From the NCBI GenBank assembly GCA_903879975.1, contig CAIRNL010000521.1, forward strand, positions 1 to 11,773: a stretch of 11,773 nucleotides of DNA, read 5' to 3'. This DNA comes from an uncultured Chloroflexota bacterium (GTDB lineage Bacteria; Chloroflexota; Anaerolineae; Caldilineales; Caldilineaceae). The translations under genes and the position numbers were made by a program. Positions 1-6,439 of the stretch are shown here, piece after piece (position 1 is the first letter of the stretch; every line of letters begins with the position of its first letter). The notes under the pieces were generated by a model, which was not told the origin of the DNA, searched no databases, and worked only from the letters and a program-made list of their open reading frames with translations.

Positions 1-130
1 AGTCCGCCCATCCTTTCATCGACAGCACTTTCGTGATTGCTGCCGTCAAGCTTGTCTTGCCATGGTCGATATGACCGATCGTCCCCACATTCACATGGGG
101 CTTTGTCCGCTGGAATACTGCCTTGGCCAT
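1..130 (-). CDS. tuf: Elongation factor Tu, N-terminal fragment (cut by window edge)
   Basis: EF-Tu is the cytoplasmic GTPase that delivers aminoacyl-tRNA to the ribosomal A site. Only the first 43 codons lie in the window; the rest runs off the left edge. The protein opens MAKAVFQRTKPHVNVGTIG and continues into the P-loop GHIDHGKTS at residues 19-27 and then LTAAITKVLSMKG, which is diagnostic. The start is the ATG at 130, preceded by GGAGG with 8 bases between. The usual P-loop reading is GHVDHGKTT, so V-to-I and T-to-S are mild departures. It is the last gene of the local str cluster and lies 346 bases behind fusA, with its own candidate promoters in that spacer. Identity is near certain; only the C-terminal extent is unknown. 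Confidence 0.96.
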   Translation of the reverse strand, partial: MAKAVFQRTKPHVNVGTIGHIDHGKTSLTAAITKVLSMKGWAD

Positions 131-206
131 GTCCGTTACCTCCTACACTGTATTTTCGATCAGCGTTTTATAGCCAAACTGCCTATGATTTTTATACTTC
201 GGTACA

Positions 207-216
207 ATTATACTGC
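207..216 (-). promoter_or_regulatory. Candidate proximal -10 element for tuf (GCAGTATAAT)
   Basis: A perfect TATAAT (207-212, minus strand) lies 76 bases upstream of the tuf start. No good -35 hexamer is found 16-18 bases upstream. The ten bases GCAGTATAAT are identical to a site in front of the lipoprotein gene at 6127-6136. Confidence 0.4.
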
Positions 217-290
217 CGTTGATCTTCCGGCGATGTAGGGGCGCAAGATTTCAGGTGAGGATAGATTGCGCCTATCACCACAAGCTTAAT

Positions 291-319
291 AGTATACGTG
301 AGCCGTTCTGGAACTCCAA
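291..319 (-). promoter_or_regulatory. Candidate sigma-70 promoter for tuf (distal)
   Basis: On the minus strand a -35 TTGGAG (314-319) and a -10 TATACT (291-296) are separated by exactly 17 bases. Predicted transcription would begin near 284 and give a tuf leader of about 155 bases. The two hexamers are close to consensus and the spacing is ideal, but no transcript evidence is available. Confidence 0.55.
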
Positions 320-476
320 ATTGGCAGCTTGACAAAACGAACTCATTTGTGGTCGACAGACCGGGAAAATGGCAGGGAGCGCAGGGAACAACCAGCAGAC
401 ATCGCCGGCGCCTTTCCGGATGGAGAAACAGGGGTCAGCCCTCCACCTGGGCGCCAGCAATCCATGGTATCGTCGA

Positions 477-2570
477 TCACGCCACGCCCTTGAGCACCTT
501 TTCCGCAATATTCTGGCTCACCGGCATATACTTTTCAAACTGCATGCTGAAGCTGCCGCGCCCGCTGGTCATGGAACGCAGGTCGGTTGCGTAGCCGAAC
601 ATCTCGGCCAGTGGGACCAACGCTCGCACAGCCTGCACCATGCCACTCCGCACATCCATCCCTTCCACCTGGCCACGCCGGGAGGAAATATCTCCCACCA
701 CGTCGCCGACATATTCATCAGGCACAGTGGTCTCCACGCGCATCATCGGCTCCAGCAGAATGGGACCAGCCTTCTGAGCGCCATCCTTGAAGGCCATGCT
801 ACCGGCGATCTTGAAAGCCATTTCGCTGGAATCGACCTCATGGTACGAACCGTCAACCAGTGCAACTTTGACGTCGACTACTGGATAGCCGGCCAGCACG
901 CCGCTCTCCATGGCCTCAACGACACCCTTCTGCACCGGTGTAATGTATTCACGCGGCACGACGCCACCGACGATCTTATCCTCGAAGAGGAAACCAGCGC
1001 CGGGGTCGTTGGGCGCTATCTGGAGCCATACATGGCCATATTGGCCACGGCCACCCGACTGGCGCACGAAGCGCCCTTCAATCTTGACTGTCCGCGTGAT
1101 CGTCTCGCGGTAGGCGACCTGCGGGCGGCCGACGTTGCACTGCACACGGAACTCCCGTTTCAAGCGATCGACGATGATATCGAGATGTAGCTCGCCCATG
1201 CCAGAAATGACCGTCTGGCCGGTCTGATCGTCGTACTGGACACGAAAGGTCGGGTCTTCTTCGGCCAGCTTGATCAAAGCCTCGGTCAGCTTATCCTGGT
1301 CAGCCTTCGATTTGGGCTCCACCGCCACCTTGATGACCGGTTCCGGGAATTCGATGGTCTCGAGCATGATCTGCTCTTTCGCATCGCAGAGCGTCTCGCC
1401 GGTATAGGATTCTTTGGGGCCGACAATCGCAGCAATGTCGCCTGCACCGACTTCCTTGATATCCTCGCGTTTGTCGGCGTGCATGCGCACCAAACGACCG
1501 ATACGCTCACGCTTGCCACGATTGGAATTGTAGACAGTCTCGCCGGAGCGCAGCACACCCGAGTAAACACGAATATAGGCCAGGCGGCCAACAAAGGGAT
1601 CGGTGACAATTTTGAAAACCAGACCGGCAAAAGGCTCGTTGTCATCCGGCCCGCGCGAGAGCGTTGCAGCTGTGTCCGGATCGACGCCCTGCACAGGCGG
1701 AACATCTTTGGGGCTGGGCAGATAACGCACAACGGCATCGAGCAGAAGTTGGACGCCCTTGTTACGCAACGCAGTACCGCACAGGATTGGGACAATCTCA
1801 TTCGTACAGACGGCCTTACGCAGCGCCGCATAGAGTTCCTCGTTGCTGATCTCTTCACCATCGAGGAACTTCATGGTCAGTTCGTCGTCAGTCTCTGCAA
1901 TGCGTTCGATCAGATGCTCACGGGCTGCAGCGGCTGCATCAGCATATTCTGCAGGGATATCAATGATCGTCGGCGAGGCACCCAACTCGTCAGAAAAGAG
2001 ATATGCCTTCATCAGGAACAGATCGATGACACCCCGGAAGGAGTCCTCCACACCCAACGGCAGCTGGATCGGCAGCGGATTGGCGCCCAACCGATCAATA
2101 ATCATAGCAATCGTGCGCTCAAAACTGGCACCGACACGATCCATCTTATTGACAAAGCAGATACGCGGCACCTGGTAGCGATCGGCCTGGCGCCATACCG
2201 TCTCCGACTGTGGCTCCACACCTGCTACGGCATCGAAGACCACGACCCCACCGTCAAGAACACGCAAACTACGTTGCACCTCAGCCGTGAAGTCGATATG
2301 GCCGGGGGTATCAATAATATTGATCTGGCAGTCTTCGCCCGTGACGCGATCGCGCCACGCCGTCGTAATGGCTGCTGCTGTAATCGTAATGCCACGTTCG
2401 CGCTCCTGCACCATCCAGTCGGTGACTGCCGTGCCTTCGTGCACCTCACCCATACGATGAATACGACCGGAGTAGAAAAGGATACGCTCGGTTGTCGTCG
2501 TCTTGCCGGCATCAATGTGCGCGATGATGCCTATATTTCGCATTCGTTCAATCGGATATTCGTTTGCCAT
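477..2570 (-). CDS. fusA: Elongation factor G
   Basis: EF-G is the ribosomal translocase: a GTPase that moves tRNA and mRNA after peptide bond formation and, with RRF, helps split ribosomes. The 697-residue product has the normal length. GTPase motifs are visible in order: P-loop AHIDAGKT at 17-24, DTPGH at 87-91, NKMD at 141-144 and CGTALRNKG at about 264-272. Domain II follows, then GRGQYGHV in domain IV and a normal C-terminus ending KVLKGVA. The ORF is open 19 codons further upstream. I chose the ATG at 2570 because MANEYPIERMRNIGIIAHIDAG is the family start and AGAGGA sits about 9 bases in front. The G3 motif reads DTPGHIDF rather than the common DTPGHVDF. It lies between rpsG and tuf in the classical order rpsL-rpsG-fusA-tuf. 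Confidence 0.98.
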   Translation of the reverse strand: MANEYPIERMRNIGIIAHIDAGKTTTTERILFYSGRIHRMGEVHEGTAVTDWMVQERERGITITAAAITTAWRDRVTGEDCQINIIDTPGHIDFTAEVQRSLRVLDGGVVVFDAVAGVEPQSETVWRQADRYQVPRICFVNKMDRVGASFERTIAMIIDRLGANPLPIQLPLGVEDSFRGVIDLFLMKAYLFSDELGASPTIIDIPAEYADAAAAAREHLIERIAETDDELTMKFLDGEEISNEELYAALRKAVCTNEIVPILCGTALRNKGVQLLLDAVVRYLPSPKDVPPVQGVDPDTAATLSRGPDDNEPFAGLVFKIVTDPFVGRLAYIRVYSGVLRSGETVYNSNRGKRERIGRLVRMHADKREDIKEVGAGDIAAIVGPKESYTGETLCDAKEQIMLETIEFPEPVIKVAVEPKSKADQDKLTEALIKLAEEDPTFRVQYDDQTGQTVISGMGELHLDIIVDRLKREFRVQCNVGRPQVAYRETITRTVKIEGRFVRQSGGRGQYGHVWLQIAPNDPGAGFLFEDKIVGGVVPREYITPVQKGVVEAMESGVLAGYPVVDVKVALVDGSYHEVDSSEMAFKIAGSMAFKDGAQKAGPILLEPMMRVETTVPDEYVGDVVGDISSRRGQVEGMDVRSGMVQAVRALVPLAEMFGYATDLRSMTSGRGSFSMQFEKYMPVSQNIAEKVLKGVA

Positions 2571-2651
2571 AAACAACTTCCTCTGTTTCCCTTTACACGC
2601 AAAACAATGCGGCGCCTGTACCCACAAGCCAAACCCGCTTCGAATAGTTCG

Positions 2652-2675
2652 ACTACAAAGCGTACGCTTTGCAGT
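2652..2675. promoter_or_regulatory. Palindrome upstream of fusA (operator-like dyad)
   Basis: The 16 bases CAAAGCGTACGCTTTG (2656-2671) are a perfect palindrome. After one mismatched pair, three more matching bases on each side (ACT/AGT) extend it to 24 bases. It lies 82 bases before the fusA start. The symmetry suits a dimeric DNA-binding protein, or a tight RNA stem on either strand. The binding factor is unknown. Confidence 0.4.
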
Positions 2676-2710
2676 ACAATGGGAGCGGTCAGCTTACAGG
2701 TGGGCGCCGC

Positions 2711-2735
2711 ATCACGACGGGCGTAAGCCCGTGAT
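2711..2735. repeat. Small stem-loop in the fusA leader region
   Basis: On the plus strand, ATCACGACGGGCGTAAGCCCGTGAT folds as GGGC/GCCC around a four-base loop, with outer ATCAC/GTGAT pairing and a small bulge. It has no T run on either side, so it is unlikely to be a terminator by itself. Confidence 0.4.
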
Positions 2736-2794
2736 TAGGCGGACAACACCCCAATCATAGCCTATACTGCGCACACTACAGTAATGGGATTTAG

Positions 2795-2853
2795 AAACCA
2801 GGATTTTCGGGCAATGTCGCTGCAGAGCAGGCGAGCTTGCAAAATCCTGGTTT
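2795..2853. repeat. Long inverted repeat / terminator-like hairpin between rpsG and fusA
   Basis: Perfect 13-base arms (AAACCAGGATTTT at 2795-2807 and its complement at 2841-2853) enclose 33 bases that can pair further (GCAA/TTGC and CGCTGC/GCAgGCG). On the plus strand the right arm runs into six T residues, the form of an intrinsic terminator. On the minus strand, where both flanking genes are read, the tail is only TTTCT. It may act as a weak attenuator for fusA, as a block to antisense transcription, or as an mRNA 3' stabiliser for rpsG. Confidence 0.55.
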
Positions 2854-2907
2854 TTTATCAACCTTTACTTTTGCACAGACGAGCAGACTACAAGCCTGCG
2901 TATCTAC

Positions 2908-3375
2908 TTAAAAACGGAAGTGCGCAAATGCCTGGTTGGCCTCAGCCATCCTATGCGTATCTTCCCGCTTCTTGATGGTGGCACCCTCGTTGCGGGCAGC
3001 ATCCATCAGTTCGCCAGCCAAACGTGCAGCCATATCACGGCCGCTGCGTTTACGTGCATTCTCAATGAGCCAGCGCATTGCCAGCGCCTGCCGGCGAGCC
3101 ACACCTATTTCCATAGGGATCTGATAAGTGGCACCACCGACACGTCGCGGCTTGACTTCGACCAACGGCGTGGCGTTCTTGAGCGCATCCTCAAAGACCT
3201 CGAGACCCGACCGCTTCGTGCGCTCCTCAACCAGAGCAAACGCATCGTAGACCACACTTGCAGCAAGACTTTTCTTGCCGCGCTCCATGACGTTGTTGAC
3301 AAATTTGGCGACCACTTCGCTGTGATAGCGAGGATCAGGAATTACCTTGCGTAGTTCAGCACGATTTCTGCGCAT
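2908..3375 (-). CDS. rpsG: 30S ribosomal protein S7
   Basis: S7 is a primary 16S rRNA-binding protein that nucleates assembly of the 30S head and lies near the E site. The 155-residue product matches the usual length of about 156. It opens MRRNRAELRKVIPDPRYHSE and carries the family signature segments FVNNVMERGKK (about 25-35), EVKPRRVGGATYQIP and RWLIENARKRSG, then ends in the typical NQAFAHFRF. The ATG at 3375 fits the family start. Upstream on the minus strand are GAGG and AAGAG stretches at about 14 and 6 bases. It follows rpsL by 78 bases; that spacer holds a CCTGTACAGG palindrome at 3400-3409. In E. coli, S7 represses translation through the rpsL-rpsG spacer; whether that happens here is unknown. 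Confidence 0.98.
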   Translation of the reverse strand: MRRNRAELRKVIPDPRYHSEVVAKFVNNVMERGKKSLAASVVYDAFALVEERTKRSGLEVFEDALKNATPLVEVKPRRVGGATYQIPMEIGVARRQALAMRWLIENARKRSGRDMAARLAGELMDAARNEGATIKKREDTHRMAEANQAFAHFRF

Positions 3376-3453
3376 TTTACTCTTTTTACCTCGTTTCTTC
3401 CTGTACAGGCAAACAGGCGGCAGCCAGCAGAAGCGATCGAGATTGCCGGTTCC

Positions 3454-3873
3454 TTACTTCTTGGGCCGCTTGGTGCCGTACTTGCTGCGGCCACGGCGAC
3501 GCTTATCGACGCCCTGGCTGTCCAGTGCACCGCGCACGATGTGATAACGCACACCAGGCAAATCCTTGACACGGCCACCACGCACGAGGACGACACTGTG
3601 CTCCTGAAGGTTGTGTCCTTCCCCTGGGATATAGGCCGTGACCTCAATATTGTTCGTCAGTCGCACACGGGCTACCTTGCGCAGAGCCGAGTTCGGCTTC
3701 TTGGGCGTAGTCGTACGCACCTGCGTGCACACCCCACGCTTCTGCGGGTTGCCCTTCTTCATACGACGTGTACGGCCCGTCAGCGTATTTTGCGTAAAGC
3801 GCAGCGCTGGTGCCTTCTCTTTTTTCGCAACGTCCTTACGGCCCTTGCGGACCAACTGATTTATGGTCGGCAA
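3454..3873 (-). CDS. rpsL: 30S ribosomal protein S12 (TTG start)
   Basis: S12 lies in the decoding centre and controls accuracy; it is the classical target of streptomycin-resistance mutations. The product starts MPTINQLVRKGR if the TTG at 3873 is read as the initiator. GGAGGG ends four bases before that codon, and the family always starts at PTINQ, so the longer open frame reaching 3987 is not the gene. Length is 139 residues, against about 124 in E. coli. The extra residues are mostly an insert around 25-42, a lineage feature also seen in other phyla. Conserved blocks are PKKPNSALRK (with the lysines tied to streptomycin sensitivity intact), GEGHNLQEHS and RGGRVKDLPGVRYH. It is first in the local str cluster and has a 200-base leader with three hairpins. 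Confidence 0.97.
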   Translation of the reverse strand: MPTINQLVRKGRKDVAKKEKAPALRFTQNTLTGRTRRMKKGNPQKRGVCTQVRTTTPKKPNSALRKVARVRLTNNIEVTAYIPGEGHNLQEHSVVLVRGGRVKDLPGVRYHIVRGALDSQGVDKRRRGRSKYGTKRPKK

Positions 3874-3894
3874 ACGTCCCTCCGCTTCTGAATT

Positions 3895-3917
3895 CAGGGA
3901 GCATAAATTGCTCCCTG
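3895..3917 (-). repeat. Perfect 8-bp hairpin beside the rpsL ribosome binding site
   Basis: CAGGGAGC and its complement GCTCCCTG enclose a seven-base AT loop. The 3' arm on the transcript (3895-3902) contains TCCCT, which could alternatively pair with AGGGA of the rpsL Shine-Dalgarno sequence at 3877-3883. That would allow an open/closed switch. Confidence 0.45.
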
Positions 3918-4004
3918 TCCGACTGAAACCGAAATTCTTTCGGCAAAAAAGTAGACAGTAGAGCCACTGACTACCATCATGACTCAATTTTGGCGCAAAG
4001 TGCC

Positions 4005-4042
4005 ATGTCTGATCGTATCCACTCTTGGCTACGATCAGACAT
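4005..4042 (-). repeat. Perfect 13-bp inverted repeat in the rpsL leader
   Basis: ATGTCTGATCGTA and its exact reverse complement enclose 12 bases. No T run follows on either strand, so it is not a standard intrinsic terminator. It sits about 35 bases after the predicted rpsL transcription start and 125 bases after the end of the lyase gene. It could be an RNA regulatory stem, an mRNA-stabilising end or a protein-binding dyad. Confidence 0.5.
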
Positions 4043-4083
4043 CGCTCTCTCTAGCGTTGGGTATGAAAGACCCACGAACAAAA

Positions 4084-4113
4084 AATATAACATAGAGCCG
4101 AAGCAGTGGTCAA
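4084..4113 (-). promoter_or_regulatory. Candidate sigma-70 promoter for rpsL
   Basis: On the minus strand, TTGACC (4108-4113) and TATATT (4084-4089) are separated by 18 bases, and five of six positions match consensus in each hexamer. The predicted start is near 4076. No other pair this good was seen between the lyase gene and rpsL. Confidence 0.6.
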
Positions 4114-4166
4114 ATCAGCGATGACCAGAAGCAAAATACGTTTGAATCATGCACGCCCTGATCGTC

Positions 4167-5318
4167 TCACAGGCCAGCTGTCGTCCAAAATGTCGGAATT
4201 GGCGCCATCGGGATGCGCTTGCCTCCGATGGACTGATAGATCTTGAGCAAATCGGCCGTCAGACAAGAGTGGACTGGCAGGACACCCAGCAAGTCACCCA
4301 CCCTGACTCGTTCTATCAGTCTGGCGTAGGCATTAGAAGTACAACGAACTACCCCGTGCTCCTGTGAGATCGACCGCAGCCAGACGCCGTCAAGTGGAGC
4401 GCCCCAACCGTCGTCGTCCAACAGAACAACCGCGCCAAAAGTTGGCGTGCCATCCTCACGCTGCAGACTTTCCTTGGAAAGATGCACGGCGCCGCCGTAC
4501 AGAATCACTTCGTTGCGCTCTGGGTGCAGCGACACCACTGGACATGCGACAGCGACGGCGACTGCGTCCCAGGCGCAGGATCCGATCTGCACCTGTGTCC
4601 AGTCATAGAAGACAAAATTACCAGGCCGGATCTCATCCGCCGGTGCAAAATCTGCAACCACACTGCACGCCGGCGTGTCGCCGACAGAAATTTCCAATCC
4701 CAGGAAACCTTGCTCGATGAGCCAGTTGCGCGCGCGCGCAAGCCTTGTTGTCGTTTGGACGTAACCAGCCGTGATCGCTTCATGCGCCCGCGCGGTATAA
4801 GTCGCTCCATCATGGGTGAGCACCCCCCGTAGCGCCATGAGCGGGTTATCGGCGACAGCACTGGCCAGAGCGGTCAGGCCGGCACCCTCATTCCAGGGTA
4901 CACCGCTACGGCCATACCCTGCATCGACCTCGATCCAGACGCCGACGGGCGCGGCCAATCGGTGAGCCAAAAACGCGACCGCGTCGAGGTTCTCCACCAG
5001 CAGGTGCAGCTGAATTTCCTGCGCCAACCGGTTGATTTCAGCGATTTCACGGAGATTCACCGGAAATGCGATCGTGATATCGTCCCAGCCCTGATCGGTG
5101 AAGTAGCGCGCCATGGCAACCGAGGAGACAGTGATCGCCTGGACGCCTGCCTGTCGAAACCACATTCCGATATCAGCAGATTGATGGGTTTTGAAATGCG
5201 GGCGAAAGCGCACACCGCCGGTGCGGGCGTTTGCAGCCATCCGTTCAATATTGCGGCGTACGCGCGTCTCATCAAGGAGCAGGGTAGGGACAGAGATTTG
5301 GTCGAGCCATTTCGCCAT
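4167..5318 (-). CDS. PLP- and metal-dependent D-amino-acid lyase (D-serine dehydratase / D-threonine aldolase family)
   Basis: A fold-type III pyridoxal-phosphate enzyme of 383 residues. It has an alanine-racemase-like barrel followed by a D-serine-dehydratase-like C-terminal domain, and probably acts in the cytoplasm on a D-hydroxyamino acid. RPHFKTH at 39-45 supplies the PLP lysine (K43). SVGDTPA (211-217) and FYDW fit phosphate and substrate binding. HSC at 350-352 is the metal site. In characterised relatives H-x-C binds zinc in eukaryotic-type D-serine dehydratase, whereas D-threonine aldolases use H-x-D, so I lean to D-serine or a related D-3-hydroxyamino acid; substrate is not proven. 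The frame is open to 5354, but only the ATG at 5318 has a Shine-Dalgarno (AGGA, 7 bases away) and the family-type start. An attenuator-like leader precedes it. Confidence 0.88.
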   Translation of the reverse strand: MAKWLDQISVPTLLLDETRVRRNIERMAANARTGGVRFRPHFKTHQSADIGMWFRQAGVQAITVSSVAMARYFTDQGWDDITIAFPVNLREIAEINRLAQEIQLHLLVENLDAVAFLAHRLAAPVGVWIEVDAGYGRSGVPWNEGAGLTALASAVADNPLMALRGVLTHDGATYTARAHEAITAGYVQTTTRLARARNWLIEQGFLGLEISVGDTPACSVVADFAPADEIRPGNFVFYDWTQVQIGSCAWDAVAVAVACPVVSLHPERNEVILYGGAVHLSKESLQREDGTPTFGAVVLLDDDGWGAPLDGVWLRSISQEHGVVRCTSNAYARLIERVRVGDLLGVLPVHSCLTADLLKIYQSIGGKRIPMAPIPTFWTTAGL

Positions 5319-5325
5319 TCGATCA

Positions 5326-5392
5326 TCCTTTCCGGGCATGGGTGTACCCGGCATGAAAAAGCCCGGAACAGTTTTCGCATTCCGGGCTTTTT
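5326..5392 (-). promoter_or_regulatory. Attenuator-like leader of the D-amino-acid lyase gene
   Basis: Four related GC-rich segments occur in transcription order. Segment 1 is AAAAAGCCCGGAA (5380-5392), segment 2 its complement TTCCGGGCTTTTT (5356-5368), segment 3 GCCGGG (5347-5352) and segment 4 GCCCGGAA (5330-5337). Pairing 1:2 forms a terminator. Segment 2 can instead pair perfectly over 8 bases with segment 4, and 3 can pair with 4 over 5 bases. Segment 4 abuts the AGGA ribosome binding site at 5326-5329. These exclusive pairings resemble transcription/translation attenuation. No ligand or known riboswitch class is recognised. Confidence 0.45.
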
Positions 5393-5393
5393 T
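5356..5393. terminator. Strong bidirectional intrinsic terminator
   Basis: Thirteen-base perfect arms (5356-5368 and 5380-5392) with a GCCCGGAA core enclose an 11-base loop. A T run follows on both strands: six T on the plus strand and five on the minus strand. It lies 113 bases after the lipoprotein gene and only 37 bases before the lyase start, so it either ends the upstream transcript or works as the off-state of the lyase leader. Confidence 0.85.
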
Positions 5394-5400
5394 GGCAATT

Positions 5401-5460
5401 TCATCCGAATAAGATCACACCGTTCCGGTCAAATTTTTCCGTCAGGTATCCATCCTTCAT
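5401..5460 (-). CDS. Possible 19-residue leader peptide upstream of the terminator
   Basis: ATG at 5460 opens a 19-codon frame, MKDGYLTEKFDRNGVILFG, that stops at 5401-5403. The stop lies eight bases before the 5' arm of the terminator, so a ribosome ending or pausing there would cover that arm. A weak AGTGA is the only ribosome-binding-like sequence, and an ORF this short can arise by chance. No run of one amino acid that would sense a substrate is present. It is offered as a candidate only. Confidence 0.25.
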   Translation of the reverse strand: MKDGYLTEKFDRNGVILFG

Positions 5461-5505
5461 TCGGACAATTCACTGTTATTCGGTTGTAAAAGGCCAGGGA
5501 GTGGA

Positions 5506-6056
<551 letters not shown>

Positions 6057-6079
6057 CTTGTCGTGGAAATCATGGAATG

Positions 6080-6112
<33 letters not shown>

Positions 6113-6126
6113 TCAACAGCACAAGT

Positions 6127-6136
6127 ATTATACTGC
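6127..6136 (-). promoter_or_regulatory. Candidate proximal -10 for the lipoprotein gene (GCAGTATAAT)
   Basis: A perfect TATAAT (6127-6132) lies 81 bases before the start codon, with only a poor -35-like TTTTCG 17 bases upstream. The ten-base sequence matches the one in front of tuf. Confidence 0.4.
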
Positions 6137-6217
6137 TTTTTTCCATCAGCGAAAACTGTAATTTCGCGCACTTATGTATGCAGTTAGTAAAAAATGTCTC
6201 TTTGCTTCGGGAAGCTC

Positions 6218-6272
6218 ATTATAGCAGCATGATTCAAAGAATGCAAGGGCAAAAAAAGACAAAAAAAGCCCC
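6218..6272 (-). promoter_or_regulatory. Extended -10 promoter with upstream T tracts for the lipoprotein gene
   Basis: TGCTATAAT (extended -10; TATAAT at 6218-6223) is preceded, after 17 bases, by TTGCAT (6241-6246). Directly upstream are two seven-base A/T tracts (6251-6257 and 6261-6267), in the place where an UP element would bind the RNA polymerase alpha subunit. The predicted start is near 6211, giving a leader of about 165 bases. Confidence 0.55.
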
Positions 6273-6439
6273 AAAATTCTAGATATCCCGCCCGAGCCAA
6301 CAGAATCGAATAGAGTTATTGGGCCTACCTTCGCGCCCTACAGCGAAGCGCAGCACAAATTGCCGCCGAACACCCTCCATTTCGCCCACGGCAAGGTCGC
6401 ATCATCCCGCAATACCAGGCGACGAAGGCTTCGACATAA

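Larger units (their letters stand above)
131..476 (-). other. fusA-tuf spacer (346 bases) with tuf promoters and leader
   Basis: No credible gene is present on either strand. The spacer holds two candidate minus-strand promoters for tuf, listed separately, and the tuf ribosome binding site. A weak imperfect dyad lies at about 398-420, within the fusA 3' flank, but I see no GC hairpin followed by a T run, so no intrinsic terminator for fusA is evident. The length and promoter content suggest that tuf can be expressed independently of fusA read-through. Confidence 0.6.
2571..2907. other. rpsG-fusA spacer (337 bases), no gene, several dyads
   Basis: No coding region is credible here. The spacer contains a long inverted repeat (2795-2853), a GGGC/GCCC hairpin (2711-2735) and a 24-base near-perfect palindrome (2652-2675). 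A TATAGG-type -10-like element lies at 2761-2766 on the minus strand. I could not assign a convincing -35/-10 pair for fusA. The classical rpsG-fusA spacer is usually much shorter, so fusA expression may be separately controlled here. Confidence 0.6.
3874..4107 (-). promoter_or_regulatory. Structured 5' leader of the str cluster
   Basis: This stretch lies between the predicted rpsL promoter and the rpsL start and has no gene. On the minus strand, in transcription order, it holds a perfect 13-bp stem-loop (4005-4042), a small CCGAAA/TTTCGG hairpin (3929-3943) next to a T6 tract at 3945-3950, and a perfect 8-bp hairpin (3895-3917). The last hairpin ends 11 bases before the GGAGGG of rpsL. A leader of about 200 bases with three perfect stems is more structure than read-through spacing needs. 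Confidence 0.45.

Noticed and set aside
369..1190. Plus-strand open frame of 273 codons antisense to fusA
   Set aside because: It lies opposite the highly conserved EF-G C-terminal half; its translation has no recognisable motif and it is a shadow of GC-rich codon use.
2571..2627. 19-residue N-terminal extension of EF-G
   Set aside because: MANEYPIERMRNIG is the family start and has its own ribosome binding site; the extension is not conserved-looking.
1479..2726. Plus-strand open frame of 415 codons antisense to fusA
   Set aside because: Same reason: fully opposite EF-G domains, no ribosome site, low-complexity translation.
3874..3987. Longer N-terminus for rpsL from an ATG at 3987
   Set aside because: The extra residues are not S12-like, the TTG at 3873 has GGAGGG directly in front, and every S12 starts at PTINQ.
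6247..6272. GGGC-A7-GAC-A7-GCCC as an intrinsic terminator of the regulator gene
   Set aside because: The pairing arms are only four bases with a 17-base loop; the position upstream of a -35 fits an A/T promoter element better.
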